A program made the position numbers and the translations under genes. The notes under the pieces are model-generated. The model was not told the DNA's origin and made no database searches. It saw only the letters and a list, made by a program, of their open reading frames with translations. DNA of 64,000 nucleotides from Lachnospiraceae bacterium AD3010 (GTDB lineage Bacteria; Bacillota; Clostridia; Lachnospirales; Lachnospiraceae), in the NCBI GenBank assembly GCA_000622025.1, contig JHWU01000010.1, positions 1-64,000 on the forward strand, given 5' to 3'. Shown piece after piece: positions 1 through 8,300 of this stretch; the first letter of the stretch is position 1; every line of letters starts with the position of its first letter.

Positions 1-11
1 TCAAACAACAC

Positions 12-275
12 GGAAAAATGTCCGGTGGACATTTTTCGGGCACGTATTGATGCGCTGAGCGCATCAGTGCCCCGTCGCAAGTAGCAATTTACGTAGTATA
101 CTCGCAAACGCAATTAACTGCGTTTGCTCGTTATACCGTTTTGATACTGGCAGTTATTTACGTTACTGAGTATAAATTAGCGGATTGCGAGTTTTGTAGG
201 AAAAACGTCCAGTGGACGTTTTTCGGGCATGTTTTGACGCGCCATGCGCGGCAATGCCCCGTTATTGCGAGAGTT
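12..275. repeat. Two copies of a double-hairpin repeat
   Basis: Two related units occupy about 12-85 and 199-275. Each starts with a perfect 10-bp inverted repeat: aaaaatgtcc/ggacattttt at 14-23 and 27-36, and aaaaacgtcc/ggacgttttt at 201-210 and 214-223. Each continues with cgggca(c/t)gt, a second small GCGC-rich hairpin and a shared ccccgt. The compensated difference in the stems (tgtcc/ggaca against cgtcc/ggacg) suggests selection for structure. The 75-codon reading frame over 141-368 only reads through the repeat and I do not consider it a gene. Confidence 0.6.
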
Positions 276-384
276 GCTGAAAGCAACGGAGCAATTCGTT
301 GTATCAAAACAGTGATTCAGTACTTTTGGCGTCTGAATCATAATTTGACATTTGGAACACCATCTTGAAAGTGAAGGAAATAAG

Positions 385-1182
385 ATGAGTACCAGTAAAC
401 TGTTAGTTTTTGAAAAGCTTCATAATATCCGGGATCTCGGAGGGATGAGGGCTTCCGATGGAAGGAGGATAGTCAGCGGAAAGCTTGTACGCTGCGGAGA
501 TCTTTCAGAGCTCTCCGGGCAGGACAGAAAGGCATTTGCCCTGCTTTCAGATACGGTGATCGACTTTCGGACGGACGGAGAGCGTAGAGAGAAGCCGGAT
601 ATAAAGATACCGGGTATCCGTTATCATCACATTCCGGTCCTTGATTCGCTGACGGTGGGGATTACCCGCGAGAAGGCCGCCGACCGGAATGTGTTTTCCA
701 GATTCGGAGCTGAACCGGATAAGGCAAGACGGTATATGTGCGACATGTATCATTCTTTTGCGGAAAGTGATCTCGCCGCAGCCGGGTATGCGCAGTTTAT
801 CCGGATTCTGATGAAACCGCACGAAAGGGCTGTTGTATGGCACTGCACGGCCGGGAAGGATCGCGCGGGCATAGGAGCGGCGATTGTTGAAGAGATCCTG
901 GGCGTGGAGAGGAATGCTGTCGTGGACGATTACCTCGCAACAAATAAATACCTGCAGGGAGACATTGCATTTCTGACGGAGTTTGTAAAGTCACAGGCCG
1001 GAGAGGACGGTCTTGTGACGGAGGAAGCGCTGAAGTATCTTTTCGGAGCAGAAAGGGATTATATCGAAGAGTATTATCAGACGATAGAGAGCAAATACGG
1101 CAGCTTTGGCGGCTTTTTACGGGACAGACTGGGGCTGTCTTGGGAGGATATCCTCCAAATACAGTCACTGTATCTCACATAG
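385..1182 (+). CDS. Protein-tyrosine phosphatase (Y_phosphatase3 type)
   Basis: This 265-residue cytoplasmic protein opens with the NIRDLGG motif typical of the DSP/Tyr phosphatase family PF13350. It carries the CX5R P-loop as HCTAGKDRAG, with nucleophile Cys154 and Arg160, so it should remove phosphate from phosphotyrosine or another phospho-ester; the true substrate is unknown. I chose the ATG at 385 because AAGGA lies 5-9 bases upstream; an upstream ATG at 352 has no site. It stands alone with short gaps. A second member of the family, a lipoprotein, is encoded at 33025-34191. Confidence 0.85.
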   Translation: MSTSKLLVFEKLHNIRDLGGMRASDGRRIVSGKLVRCGDLSELSGQDRKAFALLSDTVIDFRTDGERREKPDIKIPGIRYHHIPVLDSLTVGITREKAADRNVFSRFGAEPDKARRYMCDMYHSFAESDLAAAGYAQFIRILMKPHERAVVWHCTAGKDRAGIGAAIVEEILGVERNAVVDDYLATNKYLQGDIAFLTEFVKSQAGEDGLVTEEALKYLFGAERDYIEEYYQTIESKYGSFGGFLRDRLGLSWEDILQIQSLYLT

Positions 1183-1233
1183 TGTCAGTAGTGTAAAAAG
1201 CCCGGGATCGCCCTATGAAAGGATGTAACAGAA

Positions 1234-1875
1234 GTGAAGACGGTTTTATGTTACGGTGATTCAAATACATTCGGCTATATCCCCGAAACCGGAATGCGTT
1301 ATCCCAGAGATATCCGCTATCCCGGAAGGCTTAAGATGCTCCTTGGGGATGAGTATGATGTTATAGAAGAAGGGTGTAACGGCAGGACTACGATCCATGA
1401 TGATCCTGTAGACGGATGGAAAAACGGACTTGATTATCTTAAACCCTGCCTCAATTCACATAAACCCGTTGATTTTGTAATACTTATGCTTGGAAGCAAT
1501 GACCTGAAGGCTACATTTCACCTGACGGCAAAGGATATCGCTGACGGAGTGACAGTATTGGTTGAAGTCATCCGGTCTTTTACAGAAGAGAAGCAGGGTT
1601 ATGTTCCAAAGATCATTCTTGTATCTCCTCCGGAGCTCGGCAGAAACATCAGAACATCTCCGTTCTACGGGGCTTTCTACGAGGAAGCAGTAGAAGAATC
1701 AAAGAATTTTCCTGAATACTATCGCGAGGTGGCAGAGAAATATGGATGTATTTTCTATAATGCGGCAGAGGATATATACCCTTCAGAGGTGGATTCTCTT
1801 CACTTAACTGAAGAGGGACATAAGGTTTTGGCGGAGAGGCTTTATGAGATCATAAATCATGAGGACAACAAATAG
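1234..1875 (+). CDS. SGNH/GDSL hydrolase (arylesterase-like)
   Basis: The 213-residue protein starts with a GTG after AAAGGATG. Block I is CYGDSNTFGY with the nucleophile Ser10; block III is GSNDLK; the C-terminal DSLHLTEEGH supplies Asp187 and His190 of the catalytic triad. No signal peptide is visible, so an intracellular esterase is likely. The family hydrolyses acyl or acetyl esters of sugars and small molecules; the actual substrate cannot be read from the sequence. Length is normal for the group and the frame is intact. Confidence 0.85.
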   Translation: MKTVLCYGDSNTFGYIPETGMRYPRDIRYPGRLKMLLGDEYDVIEEGCNGRTTIHDDPVDGWKNGLDYLKPCLNSHKPVDFVILMLGSNDLKATFHLTAKDIADGVTVLVEVIRSFTEEKQGYVPKIILVSPPELGRNIRTSPFYGAFYEEAVEESKNFPEYYREVAEKYGCIFYNAAEDIYPSEVDSLHLTEEGHKVLAERLYEIINHEDNK

Positions 1876-2047
1876 GCTGACAATAGCAACGGATTTAATG
1901 AGAAGGCGGCATGGGAACGCTCTGGACAAAGTCCGGCCGTGATATCGATAAGATGAAGGAGTCGGGACTTACACCTGTTCCCGTATCCGGATCATGATAT
2001 GTTCATTGGGGAAGTAGTGGAGATCATCAGGAAATATTGAGAAATAT

Positions 2048-2077
2048 TGTGCCATCTACATCGATCGGTGTTATAAT
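2048..2077 (+). promoter_or_regulatory. Promoter of the PilZ gene
   Basis: TTGTGC at 2048-2053 and a perfect TATAAT at 2072-2077 are 18 bp apart, and the PilZ-domain gene starts about 50 bp downstream. The 170 bases before it (1876-2047) hold no gene that I recognise. Confidence 0.5.
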
Positions 2078-2125
2078 ACATGCGTAAACGTTTTCGAAAA
2101 CCGCTGATGAGGAGAACTAAAGAAA

Positions 2126-2494
2126 GTGGCCAATAATAGATCATATTCCAGACTGGAAACCGATATATTTGCAAATCTCTATGAAAGCACGGAAAACAAA
2201 GAGATGCCCTGCAAGGTATGTAATATATCTGAGTGTGGTATATGCTTTGAACTTCCGAAGGACGCGCCATTTTTGAACAGACTCCGCAAAGGTGACGGTC
2301 TTGCCTTCAGCTTTGTGGATTCATTCAGGATAGGCGATAAAACGGAGACGGATGTTCTTTCAGAGAAAAGTATAATAAAACATATTACAGAAAAAAAGGA
2401 TGGAAGCACTCGCATCGGTTGTTACCTGAATAAGGATAACTTCAGAAAGTATTTCCTTCATAAACAGCTTCACTCCTTGTACTTTTTCGCATGA
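2126..2494 (+). CDS. PilZ-domain protein (c-di-GMP receptor candidate)
   Basis: This is a single-domain protein of 122 residues. Residues 5-9 give the RxxxR arm (RSYSR), and NISECG near residue 35 matches the (D/N)xSxxG motif that together with it binds cyclic di-GMP in PilZ domains. It starts at GTG with GAGGAG about 12 bases upstream. A terminator-like hairpin follows directly, so it is probably monocistronic. In related bacteria such stand-alone PilZ proteins tune flagellar motility or exopolysaccharide; that role is inference here. Confidence 0.65.
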   Translation: MANNRSYSRLETDIFANLYESTENKEMPCKVCNISECGICFELPKDAPFLNRLRKGDGLAFSFVDSFRIGDKTETDVLSEKSIIKHITEKKDGSTRIGCYLNKDNFRKYFLHKQLHSLYFFA

Positions 2495-2526
2495 GTAAAC
2501 AAAAATTTGATACGATGAAATCTCTC

Positions 2527-2592
2527 GTCCCGGATTGGGCAGCCGGTTTATAACATTTCCTTCAGCTGCCCGGTCGGGGCATTTTTTATTTA
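2527..2592 (+). terminator. Rho-independent terminator after the PilZ gene
   Basis: A GC-rich inverted repeat (tcccggattgggcagc against gctgcccggtcgggg) with a loop of about 20 bases is followed by attttttattt. Confidence 0.7.
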
Positions 2593-2674
2593 TCATCTTA
2601 TACCCCATTTTTTATTATCCATCCTGCGTATTACTGATTATCAGATAAAAAGACTGACAGGAAGGAGCAAAAAA

Positions 2675-2930
2675 ATGATTAATAAAAAACCTCCGGTAGA
2701 TAAGGAAAACAGAAAATCTTCTGCAGAAATATAAGAAATATTGAAGCTTTAACAAAAAATCTACCGTCAAACACAGATTATTCACACATTATTGATATTA
2801 TCATTTTCAGTATCGTGCAGCTTAAGCGTAAGTCCGGATACTTAAGAATAATAACCGGGCTTGCGCTCCCTGAGAAAAGTCTTTCTCACAGAATCAGCCC
2901 TGTACTAAGTGGAAATGGAGTATCAGTATG
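2675..2930 (+). pseudogene. Possible decayed small gene
   Basis: A 19-codon frame starts at ATG 2675 behind a good GGAAGGAG site and stops at 2734. A different frame is then open from about 2704 to 2930 without its own start (…LTKNLPSNTDYSHIIDI… ending at the esterase start codon). The pattern fits a short gene broken by one frameshift. I do not recognise the product. Confidence 0.3.
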
Positions 2931-3959
2931 AAAAGAAAGATTTGTATTTTACTTGCTGGAATAATGCTAAGTTGTGCTGCCTGTGGTTCGGGTTCTGAAA
3001 CGGAATCATCTGCCGGTGCAGAAGTAAAGAGCCGGGAAACAAAGGATGGAGAATCGGCTGGTCAAGGTGGTCTGGGCGGTCCCGGAGGAGGAATGAGAGG
3101 CGGCGGTGCAGTCGACAAATCCGGAGATTCCAAACTGCAGGAAATGATCGAAGATGTTGCACCGAAATTTGAACTGCTGACATTTGAAGACAAAGAGAGC
3201 GGGATATCGCTAGAGTACCAGTTGTATGTTCCTGAAGATTATGATGAAAACGGTAATTACCCACTTATACAGTTTATACCGGATTCAAGCGTAATAGGGA
3301 AAGATGCTGATTATGTATTGACCCAGGGATGGGGTGGTCTTATATGGGCTACAGAGGAAGAACAGAAGAAACATCCGTCATTTATAGTGGTTCCGGTATT
3401 TACGGATACAGTAGTTGATGATGATCACAATCATTCTGATCAGATAGATGTTGCGGTACGCCTTATAAAACATCTCACGGAGAAATATGCCATAGATACT
3501 GACAGGATATACACTACAGGCCAGTCTATGGGAGGAATGACATCATTTTATCTGAACATTGCATATCCGGATTTGTTTGCTGCAAATCTTTTTGTAGGAA
3601 GCCAGTGGGATAACAGCAAGCTGGATATTCTTGAAGACAAAAAATTCTTCTACATAGTATCCGCAGGAGATCCGAAAGCATCTGAAGGGCAGAACGGACT
3701 TCTGGAAGTATTTGATAAAGATGGTGCACCATACAGCCATGCCGAATGGAGCGCACAAGATGACAGCGAGGCTCAGGATCAGGCTGTTAACAACTTGCTT
3801 TTAGAGGGAAATAATGCGAATTTCATTACCTTCACTGAAGGAACCACCCTTGCAGAAGGAACTTCTCCGATGCCGGGAGCAGGCGAACATATGACTTCTT
3901 TTGATTATGCCTATAAAATATCTGCGGTGAGGGACTGGCTGTTTTCACAGAGCAAGTAA
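2928..3959 (+). CDS. Secreted lipoprotein esterase / PHB-depolymerase-like alpha/beta hydrolase
   Basis: The 343-residue precursor has a lipoprotein signal (hydrophobic stretch, then LSCAAC), a Ser/Gly/Glu-rich linker with a GGLGGPGGGMRGGG segment, and an alpha/beta hydrolase domain from about residue 80. The nucleophile elbow TGQSMGG carries Ser200; Asp and the late His (GAGEHMTSF) plausibly complete the triad. Such exported esterases act on ferulate, acetyl or polyhydroxyalkanoate esters. A rumen-type bacterium would use it on plant cell-wall esters, but this is inference. Confidence 0.75.
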   Translation: MKRKICILLAGIMLSCAACGSGSETESSAGAEVKSRETKDGESAGQGGLGGPGGGMRGGGAVDKSGDSKLQEMIEDVAPKFELLTFEDKESGISLEYQLYVPEDYDENGNYPLIQFIPDSSVIGKDADYVLTQGWGGLIWATEEEQKKHPSFIVVPVFTDTVVDDDHNHSDQIDVAVRLIKHLTEKYAIDTDRIYTTGQSMGGMTSFYLNIAYPDLFAANLFVGSQWDNSKLDILEDKKFFYIVSAGDPKASEGQNGLLEVFDKDGAPYSHAEWSAQDDSEAQDQAVNNLLLEGNNANFITFTEGTTLAEGTSPMPGAGEHMTSFDYAYKISAVRDWLFSQSK

Positions 3960-4319
3960 TGGAAAATCCCGGTGGGTCTGACACTCGCCGGAGAGTGCCC
4001 GGTTTCGATCCCGCATAACGATGGTGATACTCCTGTTCCCCGTTTCTCCGTTCATATCTGTCGAGGATGTCCATCAGCCTCATGGGAATCGGCGCACCTG
4101 AAGACAGGTGCCTGAAAGCAAGCGATCTTGCATCTGCAAGGCGGGGATCATTTCTCAAACGATTATGCATCAGGGGTCAGATGGATTGCGAGGATTCTGA
4201 AAAGGAGTGGTGGCCTTGATAATACTGGATAAAACGCATAACAAATGCTAAATTTGTCAAACATAGAAAGATTATCTTTCAGCATAATCGACTAAGGAGA
4301 ATATATAGAAGACGTTTTT
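3960..4319. other. Gene-poor stretch with an antisense coding remnant
   Basis: No intact gene is visible. Read on the minus strand, about 4170-3980 contains a coding-like piece (…SSGAPIPMRLMDILDRYERRNG). Its SGAPxPxxLMDxLDR core recurs in another minus-strand remnant at about 11815-11730. AAGGAG at about 4294 precedes the broken DUF554 gene. Confidence 0.3.
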
Positions 4320-4654
4320 ATGATAGGCTTAGGAACCATAATCAATACGGTGGCAATTATCGTCGGAGGACTGATCGGTCATTTTACAGGAAGACTGTTT
4401 AAACAGGAACAGCAGGCAGCGTTGAACAAGGCATGCGGGATAAGTGTGCTTTTTCCGCAATACCTGTTCTTGTATTTGAAGGATCCATAACACTGCTCGC
4501 TAAAATCGTTTCTCCAGTCATGACGGATATTTTTTATGCTACAGTCGGAGAACTATACTTCACCCTCACCAAAAGGCAGAAGGAGAGAGGGTTATGGCGA
4601 GCGGGCTTTATCTTGATGACTATAAAGAAAAAGCACGTTTTATTGGTGAAATAG
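4320..4654 (+). pseudogene. DUF554 membrane protein, internally deleted and frameshifted
   Basis: The N-terminal part (ATG 4320, MIGLGTIINTVAIIVGGLIG…, stop at 4490) is the typical start of DUF554/YdfK membrane proteins. The next frame over 4433-4560 holds a segment from the middle or C-terminal half of the same family (AFSAIPVLVFEGSITLLAKI). More than a hundred residues between these blocks and the end of the protein are missing, so the gene is dead. The family has no firm function. Confidence 0.65.
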
Positions 4655-4704
4655 TAGGACAGCTTGATCTTGCACTTTCTAAGATAGATACAATTGCGGA
4701 TTGA
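4594..4704 (+). CDS. Small ORF of unknown function (36 aa)
   Basis: ATG 4594 lies just behind AAGGAGAGAGG, and the frame encodes an acidic, helical 36-residue peptide (MASGLYLDDYKEKARFIGE…) ending at 4704. It could be a real small protein or the tail of a lost gene; I do not recognise it. Confidence 0.3.
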   Translation: MASGLYLDDYKEKARFIGEIVGQLDLALSKIDTIAD

Positions 4705-4790
4705 GTATTTTTTAAGTATAAGTTAAGGGAATACGAAGGGCATTAAACATAACAGCTGGTGAAGAAATTCATCGGCTGTTTTTTCTTGGT

Positions 4791-4862
4791 AGCAAATAGA
4801 GTAGCAAATAAAGTAGCAAACAAAGTAGCAAAAAGAGTAGCAAAAAGAGTAGCAAAAAAGAA
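4791..4862 (+). repeat. 12-bp tandem array (gtagcaaanana)
   Basis: Six head-to-tail copies of a 12-mer with core agtagcaaa and variable last bases lie about 90 bp before the AlbA_2 regulator gene. The period is a multiple of three, so any frame across it stays open. An array of this kind next to a DNA-binding protein gene may be an operator array. Confidence 0.75.
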
Positions 4863-4953
4863 ACGAATAGAGTATAATTCATAGTAGTAGGGAAACTTTG
4901 ATAAAGAGAAAAACTGTTTCAGAGAGTATAATCCGTTTAGGAGATGTGAAGTT

Positions 4954-6249
4954 ATGAATATAGGAGTAGAAACTGAAAAAATAGAATTTAAGAAAACAAC
5001 TAGTGAGCTCAAGGAAGGAATAACTTCATTGGCTTCTATGCTCAATAAGAATGGCTATGGAGTTCTATATTTTGGAGTTAAGGACAATGGGGATGTGGTC
5101 GGTCAGCAAATGGGGGACAGAACACTTAGAGAGATATCTCAGGCAATTGCAAACTTCCTTAAGCCACAAGTTATACCGACTATAGAACATGAATTGATTG
5201 ATGACAAAAATGTAATAAAAATCGAAGTACGCGGTTCAGAAAAACCCTATTCAGCATATGGACGTTACTATATGCGATCGGCTGATGAAGATAGAGAATT
5301 GAGTCCAACAGCACTTAAGGAGTTGATGGATAGACAAACTTCATCGGATATTTTGACGTTGATTCCCGCACCGGTCCAGACGCTTACTTTTAATAAACTT
5401 AAAATTGCATATGTAACAGCTGGTCTGACAGTTGATCAGACAACCTTTGAAGATAATACAGGGTTGAAAAACAGTGAAGGAAAATATAATTTGATGGCAT
5501 TTTTGCTCGCTGATGAAAATGATATTTCGATAAAAGTTGTTACATTTGCAGGAAAAGATAAGACTGATCTTATAAAGAGAAATGAGTATGGGGGAACTTG
5601 TCTGGTTAATGCTATTGATAAAGTGTTGGATTATGTGGAATCCATTAATGAAACTATGGTTACTATGGGAAACCATAGGCGAACGGAAGAAAAACTATTT
5701 GATATGGCAAGCTTTAAAGAAGCTTGGCAAAATGCATGTATTCATACGAAATGGGACAAAGGAAATCCACCAGCAGTTTATATTTTTTCTGACAGAATAG
5801 AAATTATCTCTACAGGGGGATTACCGGTAGATTTAAACAGAGAAGAGTTCTACAAAGGAATCAGTAAGCCGGTAAACTCTAAGCTCCAAAAAATATTTGG
5901 TCAGTTGGGGTACGTGGAACAGACAGGTCATGGCATTCCTCTTATCATAAGCAATTATGGAAAACAGGCTTTTGATATTATGGAAAATTTCGTTAATGTT
6001 ACTATTCCATTTAATTATGAGAAAAAGAATAGTGATGGAACGGGCACTGATAATAAGGTCAGCATTAATGAGGCTGAGCAGCGTGTTATCGATTATATAA
6101 GTCAAAATTCTAGTATCACGATAAGAGAATTAGTTGCAGTAAGTGGATACTCTGATGGATACATAAGAAAAATACTCGCTTCATTGAAAGAAAAAAAGGT
6201 TATTGAGCGCCAGGGTGGAAATAAAGCTGGGAAATGGGTAATTGTATGA
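4954..6249 (+). CDS. AlbA_2 (schlafen-like) / HATPase_c_4 transcriptional regulator
   Basis: The 431-residue protein has three recognisable parts. Residues 1-125 form an AlbA_2 (Slfn/AAA_4) domain with ETEKIEFKKTTSELKEGI and YGVLYFGVKDNGDVVGQ. Residues about 240-350 form a GHKL-type HATPase_c_4 domain, with NACIHTKWDKG, DRIEIISTGGLP and the GHGI glycine loop. The last 65 residues form a winged helix (SITIRELVAVSGYSDGYIRKIL). GGAGATGTGAAGTT provides the ribosome site. Such proteins are widespread helix-turn-helix regulators of unknown signal. The tandem array upstream is a likely self-binding region. Confidence 0.8.
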   Translation: MNIGVETEKIEFKKTTSELKEGITSLASMLNKNGYGVLYFGVKDNGDVVGQQMGDRTLREISQAIANFLKPQVIPTIEHELIDDKNVIKIEVRGSEKPYSAYGRYYMRSADEDRELSPTALKELMDRQTSSDILTLIPAPVQTLTFNKLKIAYVTAGLTVDQTTFEDNTGLKNSEGKYNLMAFLLADENDISIKVVTFAGKDKTDLIKRNEYGGTCLVNAIDKVLDYVESINETMVTMGNHRRTEEKLFDMASFKEAWQNACIHTKWDKGNPPAVYIFSDRIEIISTGGLPVDLNREEFYKGISKPVNSKLQKIFGQLGYVEQTGHGIPLIISNYGKQAFDIMENFVNVTIPFNYEKKNSDGTGTDNKVSINEAEQRVIDYISQNSSITIRELVAVSGYSDGYIRKILASLKEKKVIERQGGNKAGKWVIV

Positions 6250-6329
6250 TAGAGATATCTCTCATTGGGAAGATACTGAAAATAATTGCAGGTTAACAAA
6301 AGGTGAAAAATTATGGATGTGTAGAGGAT

Positions 6330-6752
6330 ATGGGATACTGCAAATGGGCTGATACCAATGAAAGAAACAAGATTTACCACGATGCAGAATGGGGAGTACC
6401 GGTACATGATGACCGGAAGATGTTCGAGCATCTTTTTCTGGAATGCATGCAGTGCGGTCTTTCCTGGGATCTGATGCTGAAAAAGAGAGATATATATACT
6501 GATGGAAAGACCTATCTGTACACTGGTCATAATAAAGCTGATGGGAAGATCCCGGTAAGTAATGGGTTATCCAAGAGAATCAGCAAGGATCTAAAGAAGA
6601 GAGGATTCAAGTATGTGGGTGAGATCACCATATACTCACATCTTCAGGCCTGCGGGATAATAAATGACCATGATGAAACCTGTTTCTGCTATAAGAAGAT
6701 AATATCGAATAACCCTATCGTGAAAAAACGCAGGGATAATGAGGTATATTGA
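6330..6752 (+). pseudogene. tag: DNA-3-methyladenine glycosylase I, internally deleted
   Basis: MGYCKWADTNERNKIYHDAEWGVPVHDD is the classic Tag N-terminus, including the zinc/substrate region, and the end (SKRISKDLKKRGFKYVG…NDHDETCFC) is the classic C-terminus. Roughly 60-80 residues between them are gone and replaced by a short linker (KKRDIYTDGKTYLYTGHNKADG). The frame is continuous (140 codons against about 185 normally) but the active-site core is missing, so removal of 3-methyladenine is unlikely. The start may be ATG 6330 or GTG 6303. A 38-bp piece of this gene is found again behind trmL at 10.8 kb. Confidence 0.75.
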
Positions 6753-6755
6753 ACA

Positions 6756-7001
6756 GTGCTGGTGTCTGGGAACGGAGACATTTATGAAAGCATTGCTCCC
6801 AAAGGGAAGGTCGTAAATTCTGTCGGGGCAGGTGATTCCATGGTTGCCGGATTCCTGTCCGGTTATATCAGAAACGGAAACTATGAGGATGCATTTTACA
6901 CCGGACTTTGCGCAGGGAGTGCATCTGCATTTTCCGAAACATTTGCAACTATTGATAAAGTAAGAAAACTTATGACTCAAATGGAAATTACAGGGAGGTA
7001 A
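6756..7001 (+). pseudogene. fruK: C-terminal fragment of a PfkB sugar kinase (1-phosphofructokinase type)
   Basis: Only about the last 80 of some 300 residues remain. They include the PfkB signature VNSVGAGDSMVAGFLSGY with the catalytic Asp, preceded by APKGK as in FruK/LacC kinases. The frame begins four bases after the tag remnant, with no proper start, so two gene pieces have been joined. The product could not bind sugar and ATP as a whole enzyme. Confidence 0.75.
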
Positions 7002-7005
7002 AAAA

Positions 7006-7347
7006 ATGATCATTGATTTCAACAGCATGGAAGAGCAGATATTGCCGAGATTCAAGGACGGCGAAGGTGCTTTGATCGCAAAAATGCATTCTGATAAAGA
7101 CGGAAAGATCCTGTACGGAATACTGAAGCCCGGCTCATCCGTCGGATACCATAAACATGTCACCAGCGATGAGGTGATCTATATCATAAGTGGAAAGGCT
7201 GATTTTATTTATGATGATGACATCCGGGAGGAAGCAATTGCCGGAGGATGTCACTACTGTCCTAAAGGCCACTGCCATTCAATGATTAATAACGGTCCTG
7301 AGGATCTGGTTTTCTTTGCGGTTGTGCCGGAACTGATCGGGTATTAA
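7006..7347 (+). CDS. Cupin-domain protein
   Basis: This small beta-barrel protein of 113 residues carries both cupin motifs. Motif 1 is G(X)5HxHx4Ex6G, seen as GSSVGYHKHVTSDEVIYIISG, with metal ligands His, His and Glu. Motif 2 is PKGHCHSMINNG. AGGGAGG stands seven bases before the ATG. Such proteins bind sugars or metals; the ligand is unknown. It is complete, unlike the two gene fragments directly upstream. Confidence 0.8.
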   Translation: MIIDFNSMEEQILPRFKDGEGALIAKMHSDKDGKILYGILKPGSSVGYHKHVTSDEVIYIISGKADFIYDDDIREEAIAGGCHYCPKGHCHSMINNGPEDLVFFAVVPELIGY

Positions 7348-7458
7348 GTGAGAGCAGTATAAAAACCATCGGAACTCATATTATAACGGCGGTGTAGTCC
7401 GTGTGATGTATGGGGGGATAAATAAAGACTTCTCTCGGGAATCGGATGGAGTGGATAG

Positions 7459-7508
7459 TCCCGGTATATCGAAGCAGGAACGAACATGATATGATGATAG
7501 ACAACGAG
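7459..7508 (+). promoter_or_regulatory. Shared upstream element, copy A
   Basis: A 50-bp block (tcccggtatatcgaagcagg … tgatatgatg … gacaacgag) is nearly identical to blocks at 11851-11899 and 28908-28958. In all three it ends 30-35 bp before a start codon. TATGAT at 7490-7495 is a probable -10 box. The rest of 7348-7543 holds nothing else that I recognise. Confidence 0.6.
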
Positions 7509-7543
7509 AGATAACTTCACTTAATTCATAAGGAGGACAGATC

Positions 7544-7888
7544 ATGCCATTCATTGACACAAAAACAAATGTAACCATAACAAAGGAAAAAGAGAGGGAA
7601 TTAAAGGAACGCCTCGGAAAGGCTATTTCCATTATCCCCGGGAAAAGCGAAAGCTGGCTTATGCTGGCAATTGAGGGCGATATCCCAATGTATTTCAAAG
7701 GGGATGATTCCAAGCCTACTGCTTTTATTGAGGTAAAGATCTTCGGTGATGCTGCCCGTGACATCTACAGTCAGATGACAAAAGAATTAACCACGATTTA
7801 CGGTGATATACTTGATGTATCGCCTGACAGGATGTATATCAGGTATTTCGGGTCAGAGGACTGGGGATGGAACGGCAGCAATTTCTGA
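7544..7888 (+). CDS. MIF-like tautomerase (phenylpyruvate tautomerase family)
   Basis: At 114 residues it has the normal size of macrophage migration inhibitory factor homologues. The catalytic N-terminal proline (Pro2 after Met removal) is present in MPFIDTKTNV; KSESWLML and the C-terminal WGWNGSNF are family hallmarks. It is expected to form trimers and tautomerise keto/enol compounds; its physiological role in bacteria is unclear. AAGGAGGAC lies in front of the ATG, and the gene is driven by the shared upstream element A. Confidence 0.85.
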   Translation: MPFIDTKTNVTITKEKERELKERLGKAISIIPGKSESWLMLAIEGDIPMYFKGDDSKPTAFIEVKIFGDAARDIYSQMTKELTTIYGDILDVSPDRMYIRYFGSEDWGWNGSNF

Positions 7889-7929
7889 ACAAAGAGAATC
7901 GAGTATATAACATGACCTGGCTCGGTCCT

Positions 7930-8255
7930 GATGAAAACGAGGGTAAAGAAATTTACTGATGATGAGGAATACCTTGAAAACGAGATGAAAAATGCCCTGC
8001 CAAGAGTACAAAGATGATGGAACCTTCGTTTATTATGATAAAGATGGTGACGACTGGATCCCAAGCAATGATACACTAAACGAATACTTCGTGGATGGTA
8101 ACCTGCTTTGCACCCGCTGGATGGAAAACGGAGCAGAGAACCGTGAATGGTGGGAAATCTCCATAGATGGTAACAAGATGAACTGGTCTGCCCTTCGTGA
8201 AGATGAAGACGGCAAAACATTTACCGCTACCTTTGAGATGACAAAAGTTCAGTAA
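7930..8255 (+). pseudogene. Joined remnants: short unknown tail plus lipocalin-like C-terminus
   Basis: About 7930-8018 reads as the tail of an unknown protein (…KKFTDDEEYLENEMKNALPRVQR, stop TGA 8016-8018). In another frame, 7992-8255 encodes 87 residues typical of the C-terminal half of a lipocalin-like secreted protein (DDGTFVYYDKDGDDWIPSND, ending GKTFTATFEMTKVQ). The signal peptide and first strands are absent, so it is not expected to be functional. Confidence 0.45.
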
Positions 8256-8300
8256 GGTCAAAAAATGGTAAGAACATGGTAAGAAAGGTTGGGAAGTATC

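Noticed and set aside
141-368. 75-codon ORF at the left edge
   Set aside because: It reads across the hairpin repeat, has no ribosome site and no recognisable sequence.
3995-4020. tRNA-like T-loop (ggtttcgatcccgc)
   Set aside because: No acceptor, anticodon or D arm can be paired around it.
4791-4862. CRISPR array
   Set aside because: Units are 12 bp and contiguous, without spacers.
6636-7163. 175-codon ORF on the minus strand
   Set aside because: It is the antisense shadow of the fruK remnant and the cupin gene, both of which have family motifs on the plus strand.
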